DNA from: Adiantum capillus-veneris
Taxonomy: Eukaryota; Streptophyta; Polypodiopsida; Polypodiales; Pteridaceae
Assembly (NCBI GenBank): GCA_014529385.2
Contig: CM043966.1
Span: forward strand, 39,490,037-39,554,036
DNA length: 64,000 nucleotides
Reading direction: 5' to 3'
The notes under the pieces were generated by a model. It saw nothing but the letters and a program-made list of their open reading frames with translations, made no database searches and was not told the origin of the DNA. Below, in pieces: positions 34,810-49,808 of this stretch; the first letter of the stretch is position 1, and every line of letters begins with the position of its first letter. Made by a program: the position numbers and the translations under genes.

Positions 34810-34995
34810 TTAGTGAACAAAATAGAAATCCACTTGGGACTGCTCGTTCATGTGTTGTGGGGCGGGTGCCCGTAGACTCTCCTGTGTTGGCCTATGGCTA
34901 GGCCTAGCCTCATGGTCATTTGTGGCTTTGTTTCGCTTGTTGCCAACATCCTCTTCCTCAGTAAGAGGATTGTCCCTGGTTTTCTTGGGAGCCAT
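34810..34995 (-). pseudogene. Gag N-terminus-like ORF, 61 aa (copy A)
   Basis: An ATG-started minus-strand ORF, MAPKKTRDNPLTEEEDVGNK followed by a charged, Pro/Gln-containing stretch. It resembles the basic/acidic starts of plant Ty3 gag proteins. It ends after 61 codons and no capsid or pol sequence follows. It is kept in copy B (61,980-62,165) with one change (K4N). It is likely the only remaining coding piece of an element whose leader includes the AT-rich repeats to its right. Confidence 0.4.
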
Positions 34996-35039
34996 GTCAG
35001 CAGCCTTATAAAATGACTTAATCCATTAGAATCTTAATT

Positions 35040-36260
35040 GAATAATCTTCTTTTTCCTTGTTTACCAAAAAATAAGGATTTTTGGAGTAAGTAGGTATCT
35101 TTAATAGTCAATTTGATGAGATATTCCTTCTATTAACTTAATTATGCTATAATTAATTTTTCCCACTCTTCAATAATGATTTTGGACCTCGGGTATTTAT
35201 TCAAAAGTTAGATAAATTCATTTACTAATTTTCCTTTTCCCTTTTATACAAAAATTGGTTATTTTTATTGAAGATGCATACCTAAACTATTTATCTAAGT
35301 TTGGGATATTTATCATGGACTCTTCAAGGTGTGTTCTTCCTCTGATATTTATATCAAAGGTTTTTGGGTTAATTTACTATATTCCCCCTTTTATTTTCCC
35401 CTAAAAATAATGTAATTTTATTGGGATATTTAGTTAAACTAATTATCTGATGGTAAAATAATTATCACGGTTTTCCCAAGGTCTAATTAACCTTTGATAA
35501 ATAGCCCAATTCAAGTTGAATCTATTTGCTAATTTCCCCTATTTAATTTGTCTTAAAAACAAGGTATTTCTGCTAAAGTAATTAGGTAGATTACTCATTT
35601 GAGTTTGTCCTAATTATCACGAGTTTCCTACAATCTAGCTAAACTTTCATAAATAATTCAATTCAATTTGAATTTATTTGCTAATTTTCCTTATTTAATT
35701 TGTTCTAAAAACAGAGTATTTCTGCTCAAGTAATTAGCTAGATTACTTATTTGAGCTTGTACTAATTATCACGGGTTGCCTAATATTTAATTAACCTCTA
35801 ATAAATAACTCAATTCAATTTGAATCTATTTGCTAATTTCCCCTATTTAATTTGTCCTAAAAACAGAGTATTCTTGCTAAATTAATTAGCTAAATGAATT
35901 ATTTGAGCTTGTCCTAATTATCACAGGTTTCCTAGCATATAACTAACCTCTAATATATAACTCAAAGCATTTTGAATCAATGTTTTAATTTACCCCTTTT
36001 AATTTGGCCTAAAAACAGAGTAATTCTGCTAAAGTAATTAGATAAATTAATCATCTGAGCTTGACATAATTATTACGGCTTTACTAACATGTAGTTAACG
36101 GCTGATAAATAACTTAAAATATTTTGAATAAATTTGATTATTTTTTCCTTTAATTTTCTCTAGAAAACAATGTAATTCTGCCTAATTAATTATGAAAATT
36201 ACTCAAAAATTTATAAGATAATTTTTCTAGATTAATGACTATCTAATCTAGCTCTGATAA
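35040..36260. repeat. AT-rich ~152-bp tandem repeats (copy A)
   Basis: About seven or eight diverged units, anchored by TTTGCTAATTTCCCCTATTTAATTTG at 35,522, ~35,672 and ~35,824, with weaker copies at ~35,222, ~35,367, ~35,981 and ~36,134. Periods are 150-160 bp. Each unit contains AAAACAGAGTATTTCTGCTAA-like and CTAATTATCACGGGTT-like blocks. No coding potential. Confidence 0.88.
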
Positions 36261-36541
36261 TTTTCTCAACTTAATCTAAACTTAATTAATATATTTCTTA
36301 TTAATTTATGGTTAATTTGGATAATTTCAGTCCTAATATGATAGGATAATTAATTAGCTTAATATTCCCAAGGTTAATTACAACAATCAACAGAGAATAT
36401 TCAAATAAGAGAGGATTTATGAGTATACATAGGCCTAATCTTTAATTTATTAAGAAAATAGATTAATCTAGCCTTGGTAATTAAGAAGGATTAGGCTAAT
36501 TACCGTTTAAGTTAATCAACTAGAGCTTAGTCTCTAGTGAT
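36261..36541. other. AT-rich junction region between copies A and B
   Basis: No gene. The stretch 36,401-36,541 plus the first 32 bp of copy B are missing at the B/third-copy junction. Confidence 0.7.
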
Positions 36542-36952
36542 TTTTGTGTAGAAGTCTCTCTAGATGAGAGATAGTGTGTCAAGGCTCCGAGTCTCAAAAA
36601 TTATGAAGAGAGGGGGGTCCTTTTATAGCTTTTCTAGGCACTGGGCAGCTTCTTGCAGGTTTCTACACTCCACAAGCAGCCCCCCAGCTTGCAAATGGTG
36701 CCACCTGCTTCTGTATCTATCCTTGGCAGGTTCCCCCAGCTTCCACACAGCCCCCATACCTTCCAGAATATACTTTGGTTGATTTTTGCTGATTCTTATA
36801 ATGATGAAAATTGGATTACCAGTTAATTCTAGAACCTTAGGGTAAAAAGTCCTTGTTAATAATTATTACTAAAAACCATCCAATTTTTATTAAATACTTG
36901 AATTCCTATTGTAATCTTCTAGGGTCTGTAACTTTTCCAGTTTTTATCGGAT

Positions 36953-38850
<1,898 letters not shown>

Positions 38851-39056
38851 CTGTAAGAATTTACGATATTTAGTGAACTATAAGAGCTAAATTTTCCATT
38901 TTCATATCTCGATGCATCTGTTGGACTTGATAGTTTCCAATCTTTCTCAGAATCCTTATATGAACATGCCGAGTTAACAAAAATTGAAAAATCATTCCTT
39001 TCATGCAAGATAAGGACAAAAATGTGTTTTTCCCTAGCTATGATGGATAGCAAGAT

Positions 39057-40027
39057 TTTTTGGACTTTGATTTCATGGGCTTGATGTATAATGTAAGAAT
39101 AGGCTTTGGTGTAAAAATGGTGACAAGTGGAAGAATGGTTTGGCTACAGAGTAAGATTTTAGTCTAGACTATAGGATCTTTGTGTTTTTTTCACAAGATT
39201 TGGGTTTTTTTTGGGGTTTTGAACTCATCCGTGTGGTCTACAAGCGCTTGCCAACATGGTTGTGAAGTTGAAAATCAAGTTTAGCTTATGATTACCCTTG
39301 GCACAAAAATAGATTGAGAATTTTAGATCTGATGAATTTGGCATCTTTTCCATGATGCTACAAGGATATTGAGCCACCTCTAGGAAGATTATGACACGTC
39401 ATGGAAGATTTATGCTAATTTTAGTCTCCCAAAGAGGTGAAAATTCAAATTATGGAAAGAAATGATGTCTAATGCGTGTGAATTGTCTTGGGTAATGATG
39501 TTTCATTATGTTGAACAACTTGGTTACCCTCAAAACTCTATGTGCTGCTAGAAGCTTATGTCAGAGAAAAAAACACGTTTTTTTCTTACCTAACACAAAG
39601 AAGCAATTTTTCAATCATGCAAACATCCTAGCATGTTCATATACTTCCTAGAGACCCTTTTGAGGTGCCACTTCCATAGCTAGGTGGCAATATTATGGTT
39701 TTGGGCAATCACACCCTGTAAAAGATCCTTCCATGTCTGAACCGGACCCAAGTCTATTGTCAAACACAATGCAATGTACGGAACATGTGGCATTTGACCT
39801 ATGGAATCCATTTATATGTAATGCAATTGGCCTATAATTAACTTGAGAGTAGCAGAAATTAATGAGAGTACTTTTGAGAAATTACTTTGTGAGCATAGCA
39901 CGTGAACATAATTGAAGATAACAACATAGACATAGCACGTGAACATAATTGAAGATAACAACATAGACATAGAAATTTGTTAACTTGGCATGAATAATAC
40001 TTTTGCAAGAGAGAGAATTTATAATAC
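39057..40027. other. Non-coding AT-rich stretch (copy B)
   Basis: Counterpart of 2,450-3,438. No gene. Contains the two-copy version of the short tandem repeat. Confidence 0.6.
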
Positions 40028-40330
40028 ATGACAACAGTTGAGGACCGGATATATGTGGAGCCGGTCCCCCCTCCAGTAGGCATTTGTATTCTGATTTCTC
40101 CCATTAAGAGAGACTTGTTACAATACAATATTTGTGTTCCTTGTGACCTAGGTGATGCAGTGAAGATGAAAATCTTCATGCATCACAAACATAACATAAA
40201 CTTTGTGGAAAGCTTTAACTATCCCAAGCCTCAGTCCCAATACCTCAAACACCTTCGAAGGTGGAGAGAGCTAGTAGGGAATGTGGGCAGGGAAGAGGAA
40301 GAAGGAACATTTCATAGGAGAAAGAATTAG
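40028..40330 (+). CDS. Short hypothetical ORF, 100 aa (copy B)
   Basis: Counterpart of 3,439-3,741, still open, with several replacement changes in the first third (VEPVPPPVG here). No recognised family. Probably a chance ORF. Confidence 0.15.
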   Translation: MTTVEDRIYVEPVPPPVGICILISPIKRDLLQYNICVPCDLGDAVKMKIFMHHKHNINFVESFNYPKPQSQYLKHLRRWRELVGNVGREEEEGTFHRRKN

Positions 40331-40607
40331 TTCCTCACTTATCATCACTCTTATTGCTAGCATACATAATAGCATAGTAATGAAGATGGACAAGATGTCA
40401 AGCTTAAGCATTGAAGCATGGCTCTTGGTTAAATTTGCACTCCATAGCCAAGAGTGTTGGTGTAGGCTCTCAACCTCTACTTGCTTGGAGAAGGAGAGGG
40501 AGCTCTTGCACTTTTCACAATGCACAATAAGAGTGTGTGTGAGTGTGTGTAGGAGAGTATACCCCTCAAGAAACATCCTAGCTTGCTTTGGTCGACCCCC
40601 CTTGTAG

Positions 40608-41442
40608 CTCATGCTTGAAGCTCATTGGACCCCTCCAGGCCTAGCAAATCACAAGCAAGAGGCATTACAAGCAACAAGGGTATCCTTGGGATAAGTGTCC
40701 CCCTTGCCCCTCAAGATTAGGCCCAGTTTCCACCACAAGATTGGCGCTTGAGCACTTGAAGCTTGGGCTGGGTTCTCACCTCAAGTATAGCCCTAGCATC
40801 TCAAGCATGACAAGCACCTCAAGCATCTCAAGCACCTCAGTCATCAAACAATAGGCTTCAGGCACACCATGAGGGAAACATGAGGAGAAACTTGACAAGT
40901 GTCCCTTTTGCTTTCTTTGTACCAAGCATGCCTTGTGTGAGTGTGTGGGTGTTCTCTCTCATCCCCCCTCTTGTAGGGCTCGCACCCTCCTTGTAGGGAT
41001 TGAATCTTGACTTCTTGACACCTCAAGCCCCTCAAGATTAGGCCCAGTTTCCACCACAAGCTTGGCGCTTGAGCACTTGGAGCTTGGGCTGGGTTCTCAC
41101 CTAAAGTATAGCCCTAGCATCTCAAGCATGACAAGCACCTCAAGCATGATAAGCACCTTAAGCTTGGGCAGGGTTCCCACCTCAAGCTCAGCTTAAGGAC
41201 TTTTACAATAACTATTGGAGGTCTTCAATGAAGTCAACCATAAGGTCTTATTCTCCATTGATTAGCCTTTCTCTTTGATAGACCATCTCTCATTTGGGCT
41301 TTACCATTGGCCTTTGTGTTGAGATAGATCTATAAGCACATGTCTATATCTTAACCCTTATTCCTGTTTATTCTCCCACATTAAATAATCAGTTTAATAT
41401 GAAAAAATCATTTGGGCTGGTTTGATATTAGATTTTATGACA
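40608..41442 (-). mobile_element. 3' LTR-like region (copy B)
   Basis: The LTR starts with TGTCATAAAATC at 41,442 on the minus strand after the same purine tract. It has lost one of the two ~311-bp internal repeats present in copy A. The inner end is not defined. Confidence 0.6.
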
Positions 41443-41852
41443 TTACCTCTCTCTTGAAATCATAGTCATCCTTGACTATGAGGTAGAGGGGATAAAGCCT
41501 TAGTCATTAGTCAATCTTACTTAGAGGGTAGAGGATCCCTTTTGACCCTATGACACTTTTCCAAGATGGATGACTAATCCATTTGGTGCTTGGGAGACAT
41601 AGCTGTCGCAAGCATGTCTGCACTTTAGTCCTTTCATTCTCCCAAAGTAGACTGACAAATTCTACTTGGTGTTTGAGAGACGTCGTCATCACAAACATGA
41701 GTCTAAGCATGCATACTATTTAAATTTGTGCACAATCAAAAAGAGAACTAGTCTTATAAGACAAAAAACATGGGTCATTTACAAGAAATTTGTACATTTG
41801 CTTACTCTAATGTAGCATTGTAATCATTGACAAGATTCATACTATCCTTAAG

Positions 41853-43060
41853 CTATATTCCTTGCATCCATCTAGCATCTTCAAAAGGATAATTTTTGAA
41901 CTTAATAAGATACTGTGGGATAATCTTACCATGTTGTAGTACCTTGTCTTCATGTTGAAGGATAGCTTTGGGTTGTAGCACCTCTTCTTGGTATTCAACT
42001 TTGGGATGGTCTTTGATAATCGGTTCATTTGCTGGATCTCCTTTGTAGGGCTTAAGTAGGCTCACATGAAAGGCATTATGTATGAGCCAATGGTTGGGTA
42101 GCTTGAGTTGGTAAGCCGTCTCATTAATGGGCTTCAAGATCTGGAAAGGACCATAATATCTTTTTGCTAGCTTAGCATAATACTTTTGATGGTCTGTATA
42201 TGATTTTTGCCCGTAGTTTTCTCATTGTTTGCCTTAATTGAGCCTTAGAAAACTTAAGTAAGACCCAATAATTTTTTTTGAGTGTTAAGGCCCTTCTGTT
42301 CTTGTCAACAACAGCTTTTTTGCCTTTGTTGAGAGATGGATATAGCCTCCTTAATCTTTTGAAAAGATTCTTGTAGGTCACGGCTATACTCATCGGTGAC
42401 GACGAAGATATTCCCATGTACTTTGAGTAGCAAGGGACTTTTAGGTCTTCCCTCAATGATCTCAAAAGGTGATTTTCCCATAGAAGTATATACACTATTA
42501 TTGTAGGCATACTATACAAGAGGTAAGTACTTTTCCCTTTGTGAGCATTGATCTACTTCTTTAACATAAGTCTTGAGTAGATTGAGTATCGTAAGATTGG
42601 CTATCTCACTTTGTCCATCCGGTTGTGGGTGATAGGCTGAAGAGAAATTCAATTTGCTCCTAGATTTTCAAAGAGACCTTTCCAAAAATTATTGGTCATT
42701 CTAGGATCTCTATCTAACACAATGGATGTTGGTAATCCATGGTGTTTGAAAATCTGAGATATGAACAGAGTTGCCATTTGGTGTGCCTTAATAGTCTTTT
42801 TGATAGGAATAAAGTGTGCTTGCTTGCTAAACTTATCAACTATTGTCCATATTCCCGTATTCCCATGGATAAGTAATGGCTGGAGTAATTCAGGTTGGCC
42901 TTTTGGCGTACTACACATTTTGAAACATACTCTTGTATGTCCACTTTCATGGTAGGCCAATAGAAATACGTCTCTACTCCTCAAAGAGTAGGTTGAATAC
43001 CTCTATGACCTGCATAGGAAGGAGCATGGGATTCATACATAAATTTCTCACGAAGGGAAT
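41853..43060 (-). pseudogene. Integrase plus chromodomain (copy B)
   Basis: Chromodomain at 41,853-42,137 with YLIKFKNYPFEDARWM. Integrase core at 42,649-42,984 with VDKFSKQAHF and IVLDRDPRMT. A frame break at ~42,648, as in copy A. A one-base difference near 42,307 joins the C-terminal extension in another frame (115 codons open). Confidence 0.9.
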
Positions 43061-43259
43061 GGGTAAGTCACATAGCATATTGCCGAGGAGAAGATAACAT
43101 CCTGCAAGGTGAATGGCTCCTCTTTCTTCCCCCAAGCAAGGGTTGACATTATGTCTCTAAAGTCAGGGTCAGTAGCATACTCATCTATCATAGAGGATAA
43201 ATCATTTGTGAGTAGTTATAGACACCACATTAACTTTTGGTCGTCGTGAAAGTGCATCC

Positions 43260-44559
43260 GCCACTTGATTGTGCTTACCAGCAATGTGAGCAACATGGAA
43301 ATTAAATTGCAAAAGAAAATTTGTCCACCTCATTTTTTGTCAGAAATCTTGGTTTGCATCATGAAATACTTGAAACTTTGGTGGTCGGTTTGTAGGATAA
43401 ATGGAGTCCCCAAGAAATAGTGCTTCCATATGTCTAGGGCATGTAGAACAGCTAAAAGCTCTTTCTCATAAATGCCCAAGACTCGTTCATCTGCATTGAG
43501 CCTTTAGCTCTCATATGTTATGGCATGTCCTTCTTGAAGCAAAACTGCTCCAAGGCAATCACCATACGAATCACATTGGACCGCAAATGGATTTGATGGA
43601 TCAGGAAGCATGAAGACCGGTTGGGAGGTAAGCTTCTCCTTGATCTTATCAAAAGCATTTTTCTCCTTAGCAGTCCATACATACTTAACGTTCTTCTTAG
43701 CCAAGTCATGTAGTTGTGCTTCTATTTGAGAGAATTTTGGTATGAAGCATCTATAGTATGCACACATACCAATAAACCTTCTTAGCTCATGTAGATTCCT
43801 TGGATTAGGCCATGCTTTTATTACCTCTAACTTTGATGGATCCATACGGATACCACCTTGATACATAATATGACCTAGGTATTGAATCTCTTGAAGGAAA
43901 AATTTGTTTTTCTTTTGGTTGAGAAAAAGCTTGTTCTAACTCAATGCTTGAAAAATCACTTGGAGATGTTACTTATGTTCTTCAAAAGACTTGGAGTAGA
44001 TGATGATATCATCAAAGAACACTCCGGTGAATTTGAAGTAAGGTCTAGAAATTTTCTCCATTAGACAATTGAACGTAGCTGGTGCATTACTCAAGCCAAA
44101 AGGCATGACTAGATATTCATAAAGACCAAACATTGTGTGAAACGTGGTCTTTAGGATATCTTCATCCACTATCCTTATTTGATGATAGCCACTTTTAAGG
44201 TCAATCCTATTGAAGTAGGTAGAGCCTTGTAGCTTATCAAAGAGATCTTCTACTCGAGGCACATGATTTTTTTTTTTTAATAGTGATATGTTTAATGCTC
44301 GATAGTCTACACACATACAGTATGTACCATCTTTCTTTTGCACTAAAAGGAATGGAGAACAAAAGGGAGAGGAACTAGGCCTCACCATCCCTTTGTCTAC
44401 CAATTCCTGTACTTTCCTCATGATCTCCTCTTGTTGAGCTTGAGAGACTTGATAAGGAGGCTTGTTAGGCAGTGAGATTCGTGGAAGGAGCTCAATGCGA
44501 TGGTCATCATCCCCTTGTTTTGGAGGGTAAGTCCTTAGGGATATCATCGATGAACACAT
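43260..44559 (-). pseudogene. Reverse transcriptase (open) and RNase H (copy B)
   Basis: The RT core is open for 196 codons (43,969-44,559), from the pre-RT region through VDYRALN, DLKSGYHQIRI, MPFGLSNAP and FFDDIIIYSK. The poly-A stretch codes Leu-Leu-Lys-Lys-Lys-Asn here, while copy A has a TAA. RNase H (43,260-43,866) has the same TAA and frameshift as copy A. Confidence 0.93.
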
Positions 44560-44571
44560 CTTGGAATCCTT

Positions 44572-45232
44572 TTAGAAAGACAAGTCTAACTCTCCTTGAT
44601 TCCTACCATTTACATTTGATGAAACCTTAGGATCTTTTAGAGACTCTCTGACAAAAATCATGTACACAGAAACTGAGCTCTTTATTAATTTATCAAAAGC
44701 AGGAGGATTTACAAGTGGAATAATTTGACCACACTTGTTAGCACCTATATACATGTTCTTTCCCCTGTAGGTGAAGTAGTTTATCCTTTAAGAAACTTCA
44801 TATTGGCAGCAATGCGATCAAACCATGGTGCCCCTAGGATAGCATCCTCATGTTGGAGAGGAGAGATGAAAAAGTCTTCTTTGTCGACATAGCTTTGGAC
44901 ATGAAGCCTCAACTTCCCAATCAAGGGAGTAATAGAGGCTTGTTGTCCCTTGAAAGATGTCTCATCCATTACCATACCTCCCATCTCAAAAGCTTGAATT
45001 CCCAACTTGGTGGGGCCAACTCTGTTGATATGAAGTTGTGAGTAGAGCCAGGGTCAAACAAGATGAAGGCATCATACTCTCTTAACTTTCCCCAAGCATA
45101 GGAAAGTGATGAGCCTTTGCAATGAGCATCCTGTTTTGGAGCTTCGATAGTGGAAGCCCTCGGAGTCTCATTGCAAGCATTCTTCTTGGGGCAAGAATGA
45201 TAGCCATGTCCTTGCTCCCACACTTGAAACAC
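44572..45232 (-). pseudogene. Retropepsin and linker (copy B)
   Basis: FILFDPGSTHNFIS active site at about 45,040-45,080 and DAILGAPWFDRI near 44,810-44,845, separated by the same frame break as in copy A. Confidence 0.85.
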
Positions 45233-46670
45233 TTACGGTTTTTGCGAAAAGCTTCAAGCTCTTCAAGAGAGAGTTTGTTTTTGCCTTTGTAAACTCCCTT
45301 CTCCTTGGACCGATTGTTGTTGTTGTTGTTGTTGGAAGTGCCTTGGGAAGAATTTTGAGCATTGGTTTTCCCCTTTGCATCATTTTTGTCTTTGTTTTCC
45401 ATGGGCTTGACATTTCGTCTTGGCCCTTGATGGAAATTGATGTGTGAAGCAACCATGGTGTGATGGATTACTTCGTTGATAGAACCAGGCCATTGAGAGT
45501 TGATGTATTAGGCCATCTCTTTAGGTAATTCCGCACAGAATTGCTGCTTTTGCTCGGCAAAGTCTATCTTTTGAAAGACAGTAGCCTGGAGATGTAAATT
45601 TCAAAACTTGTCTACATACTTGTGGATAGACTCATGAGAGAGAAGCTTCAAGCTGCGCCATTCGGTAAGCACTTTGTCCTTTGCATCGCTTGCAAGGAAT
45701 TGCTTCATGATGAAAACTCGTAGATTTTTCCATGTCTTTGGGGCTTCACTGTTGCCACGAAGGCTAGCCCACCAATGACAAGCTGATTTTTGGAAATGCA
45801 TAGCTACATGGTGTATCTTGGAGGACTCCGTGAAGCCCTCGTCTCCAAAGGATAAGGGCCAACACTTTGCCAGTAGCACCAAAGGTGCCATCATAGGTGA
45901 GAAAAGAGATACTCTTTCCTCCCTCCTTGAACTTCTTTAGCTTTTGGGACCTTCGCCATGCAGGATATGACTTGCGATGTCCTCCTCTCCTGTATTATCT
46001 AGGAGAATAGCCATAGCTTTTGTCAGAAGAGGAGGAAGGTAAAGAAGAAGGAGACGAGGGTGACCTCTTTGTAACCCTTTTCTTCCTTTTTTCCCTCTCT
46101 TCCCTTTGAGAATGACGAGGAGATGGATTGTGTGTTGATCTTTTCCTCTTGGGAGGAGTGGGCAATCGTCTAGACTACCATCTTCTTAGAGCCACATATT
46201 TGGAGGAACTTAATGTTTCATTGATTTCAAGCTCTTTGGACTCCTCCTCTTGTATGGGAGAGAGTCATCTTTTGGGGGTCTCTTCAAGATGCCTCCTAAG
46301 CTCTCTCTCCTCTTGGAGAGGAAGGGAAATTCCATAAGCATGAAGTTTTTGAGTAACTTTGGCTTGCAAAGCAAGGTTTCCCATAGCTTGTTGCAACCTA
46401 GTAACGAGATAATTTACGAACATGGGGGCATCATCATGTATGGCCGCAGGTGCTCTCTTGAACAAAATCAAGTATCTTGGATTCTTGTTCAACCAGCTTA
46501 GCTGCCACTTTGGGTGGTCTTGATCTGTGCCATCGTCTTGCATATCACTGTATAAATCTTTCCTTTACCTGCAAGAGCTCAACCTTGATGAGAGGGTATG
46601 GCAGGAATTGTTGGTTCCATTGGGCATTGATAGAATCCCTAATGTGGTCTCTCAAAGGCTACACTTTGAA
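45082..46670 (-). pseudogene. Gag (copy B)
   Basis: Capsid-like part at 45,601-45,894. The frame at 45,082-45,456 reads KCFKCGSK, the first half of the zinc knuckle, after an Asn run encoded by (GTT)n on the plus strand. That run differs in length from copy A and changes the frame. N-terminal segments reach ~46,670. Confidence 0.85.
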
Positions 46671-46759
46671 TAAATCTTTTGTGTTGTCTCTACTACATTC
46701 AAAATATTCAACGCATCTTTGTGAAATTGTAAAATTTCAAAGTTTTTTGAATTGCTTCC

Positions 46760-46915
<156 letters not shown>

Positions 46916-47076
46916 GATGTCTAGCCTCAGTGTACCCTACAGCTAGGCTTTTGCGGCTTGCCATTCGGGATGTTTAGAAAAGAGGTATGCTAAGTTAAAG
47001 TTGGAGCCATCGACACCACTTGACGTGTGTGTTAGAGATGCGGCATCGAGGGCAGTCATCTCAAGATTTTTCATGA

Positions 47077-47642
47077 GTGCGAACCAAATATTTGGAGCTA
47101 TACTTGTTGCACTTCAGAATTTGTGGCCATGAATCCAAATTAAAGGCCCTACAATTGGTTCTACAAGGACGAGCCAAAGCTTGGTTTAAAGGATTGAAAG
47201 TTGCAGATCATCAATCGTCGCTGAGCGAGATCATAAGCACTTTATTGAAACTTCTGAGAAGCAGGTTTCTCCATCGGACTTGGGTGAGCAATTGAGCAAG
47301 CAAAAGCAGGATGTGAGTGAAGATTTTGCTTTGTTTTTGGGTAAATTTGAGTCTATTTGGGAGAGACTAGCTGCTGTTACATGTGTGCGAAATGGAGATC
47401 ATTTCAAGCGAGAGCAGTTTCTAGCATGCTTGCATCCGCGAATCAAAGAGAAGGTCGAGTGCGGTGGTGCAGAGGACTATGGGCAAATGGTTTTCTTGGC
47501 AAAGGTAAAGAGCAAAGAAGCAAATAAGAAGCTGGAGATGGGCTTGTTGAAGCGTGCAATTTATGAATATAGCTCGACAATGGAGCTTCATCATGTGCCA
47601 AGAGAAAGGTCATGCGTCAAAGAGGTAGCTCCTTTGCCATTG
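47077..47642 (+). pseudogene. Gag-like ORF, unit 1 (copy B)
   Basis: Near-identical to 10,709-11,274, with the same frame change near 47,280. It reads VLQGRAKAWFKGL and FKREQFLACLHPRIKEKVE, slightly closer to the consensus of the other units than copy A. Confidence 0.6.
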
Positions 47643-47682
47643 GTAAGCCATTCTGGTCATTCATTTCAATTTGTGCCTCCAG

Positions 47683-48396
47683 GTTGGTGCACTGTTATAC
47701 GAGAGTCTATTAGCGTGGCTAGCAAGGATGCGGTCTTGGTCCAAGCGTGTATGCATGAAGAATCAAAGGAAGCTTTGGATCAGAGCTCACGACAAGTTTG
47801 AAGATGTTGGCAAAGCGATGGTCAAAGCTGTGCAAGAAGAAGCTAGGCAGGGGGTTGGGCAACCTTGCCCTACTGATCGTGTTGAAGAGCGGCAATGCAT
47901 TCCAGAAGGTGTGGATGATGTCGAAATACCAGAGAATGAGGTAATAGATCATGGCTTTCTTTCTCGCTTAGCAGATGATGTGGTTATAGATGTCCTTGAA
48001 GAGGAGGCAAAGGGGGTTGAGCAATCCAATTTTCTCTCGCATGATGTGGTTGAAGATGAAGTATCAAAGGCTGTGGCAGACAAAGACTTGCATAGTGAGT
48101 CAAGTATGGGGTGTATGTCATTCGAAGGACCTACAATAGAGGGTATGCTTAAAAAACAGGTAGGCTCGATTCTCCAAGAAGCAGTGGTAGTGGAAGACAG
48201 GTTGCCAAAGGTGGGTGTTATGCTATTGATGGACATGCTTGTTTTTGTGTTCACAAGTGCAAAAAAATGGATGATTATGCATGTACTAGAGATAGATGGC
48301 TGTGTTCAACGCCAAGTATTTGATCCCGGCGGAGTTTGCATCACACTTGGGAAAGATGAAGGATTTCCATTTGATCCGGGGGGTTTATGCACCTGA
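47683..48396 (+). CDS. Second ORF, unit 1 (copy B), internally deleted
   Basis: Open, but 210 bp (70 codons) are missing between MLLMDML and VFVFTSAK relative to 11,871-12,080. The deletion keeps the frame, has 'gc' at both breakpoints, and the product still ends with the twin FDPGG motif. Confidence 0.4.
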   Translation, partial: VGALLYESLLAWLARMRSWSKRVCMKNQRKLWIRAHDKFEDVGKAMVKAVQEEARQGVGQPCPTDRVEERQCIPEGVDDVEIPENEVIDHGFLSRLADDVVIDVLEEEAKGVEQSNFLSHDVVEDEVSKAVADKDLHSESSMGCMSFEGPTIEGMLKKQVGSILQEAVVVEDRLPKVGVMLLMDMLVFVFTSAKKWMIMHVLEIDGCVQRQVFDPGGVCITLGKDEGFPFDPGGLCT

Positions 48397-48615
48397 TACG
48401 ATCTCCCTCTCTATCTATCTATACAGTTCTACTACATATAGCCTCTTATTCTGCTATCATGTTCTCGCTTCTTATACAGTTTTCTGATATCTAAATAATA
48501 CTATGGTTGAGCATGAATGCTCAACGAGCGGTTGGGAAATGATGGTACACCTGAATATGGTCGGCCTATGGAAGTGCAAGAAGCTGAGGCGTGGCAGTCT
48601 GCAGGCAACTGACGG
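48388..48615 (+). mobile_element. LTR-like segment after unit 1, left part (copy B)
   Basis: TGCACC start, hairpin at ~48,506, and ends at the ACGG where the solo LTR begins. The right part is missing because of the 1.86 kb loss. Confidence 0.65.
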
Positions 48616-49697
48616 TGGTGCAGCTAAAGTTGGTATGAGCTAGGAGATCGTCTATACCAGGCAGAGGTAGCATGTGACTTTAGTGCAGAAGGCTAGGGCA
48701 GGTGCCAAGGCCCTAGGCAGCCAAAGGGTAGCGGGAATGTATGCCTGATGCGGTTTTTTAGGCCAAAGGTGCTGCAAGATGATCCAGATGTGATGGAAGG
48801 TCAATGTGTCTGAAATGCCAAGTCAGTGTCCTGAAATGTAGTGTTCAGTGTGCTCTAGAAGCCGGTCCAGACGGCTCGTCAAACGGAGCTCCGATGTGCA
48901 AGATATGGCCAGTGGAAGTGGGACGTGTTTGCAGATCCTCGCCGGATTGGGCGGGCACAGGTGGTTGGTCAAGGCGGGTGTGATATCATACACGGGAAGT
49001 GCTCAAGTTGTGGAGCATGCCGGTCTTTTCGGTTCGCCATTTGGAGCTCAAACGCGCAAGTTATGGCATGTGGAAAGTTTGCCGGGGGTCGGGTACGTGC
49101 TCACCGGGCCATGTTGGTAAGCATGTCGACATGCATGCTTTTAGAGGTCGCCAAGATTTTGGAAAGTGGCATACAATATGGAAAGCCGACCGGAGTTTAC
49201 GGCTCGCTGATCGAATTCATGGTCAGCAGGATATGCGTACTTCAAGTTGACAATCGATCGCGACAGGGGGACAACTCGATTTTCTTACCACTTGCGACTT
49301 GGTGTTCGAGGGGGTGAACTGACCGAAAGCGGAAAAGTTTTCAAGATCTGGGGTTGGCCGGGGCGGCTTGGCGAGAAAGAGATTCAGAAGGTCCGAGCAC
49401 ACGGAGCACCGACCACATGCGAAATGGATGCTATGGAAGGTCTTCCATGGTAAGTGCAAAGCAAGGGGTGGCTGGACTTTGGGGGAAAAAACAAAGAAAA
49501 ATTAAGCCTTATAAAGCCACGAGGAGCAAAGGCAAAAAAAGAAAAGAAAGTTAGAGCTTGGTTTTGATTTTGCTTTGAAAAAGAAACAAAGGAGGAAAAA
49601 AAAAAGAGGGAGTTCTTGGACGAGATTTTTCGGCTTGAGTTGGGGGACTTGGGTTTTTTCTTTGGCTTGAAGGGCAGAAGAAAAGGGAAGAAGGGGA
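48616..49697. mobile_element. Solo LTR, truncated (copy B)
   Basis: Counterpart of 12,458-14,343. It lacks ~45 bp near A 13,404 and is cut at GGGGAC, directly followed by AAAGGACAATGGAGC, the end of unit 2 gag. The four bases between the two parent sequences look like filler DNA. Confidence 0.8.
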
Positions 49698-49808
49698 CAA
49701 AGGACAATGGAGCTTCATCATGTGCCAAAGAAAGGTCAAGCGCCAAAGAGGTAGCTCCTTTGCCATTGGTAAGCCATTTTGGTCATTCATTTCAATTTGT
49801 GCCTCCAG

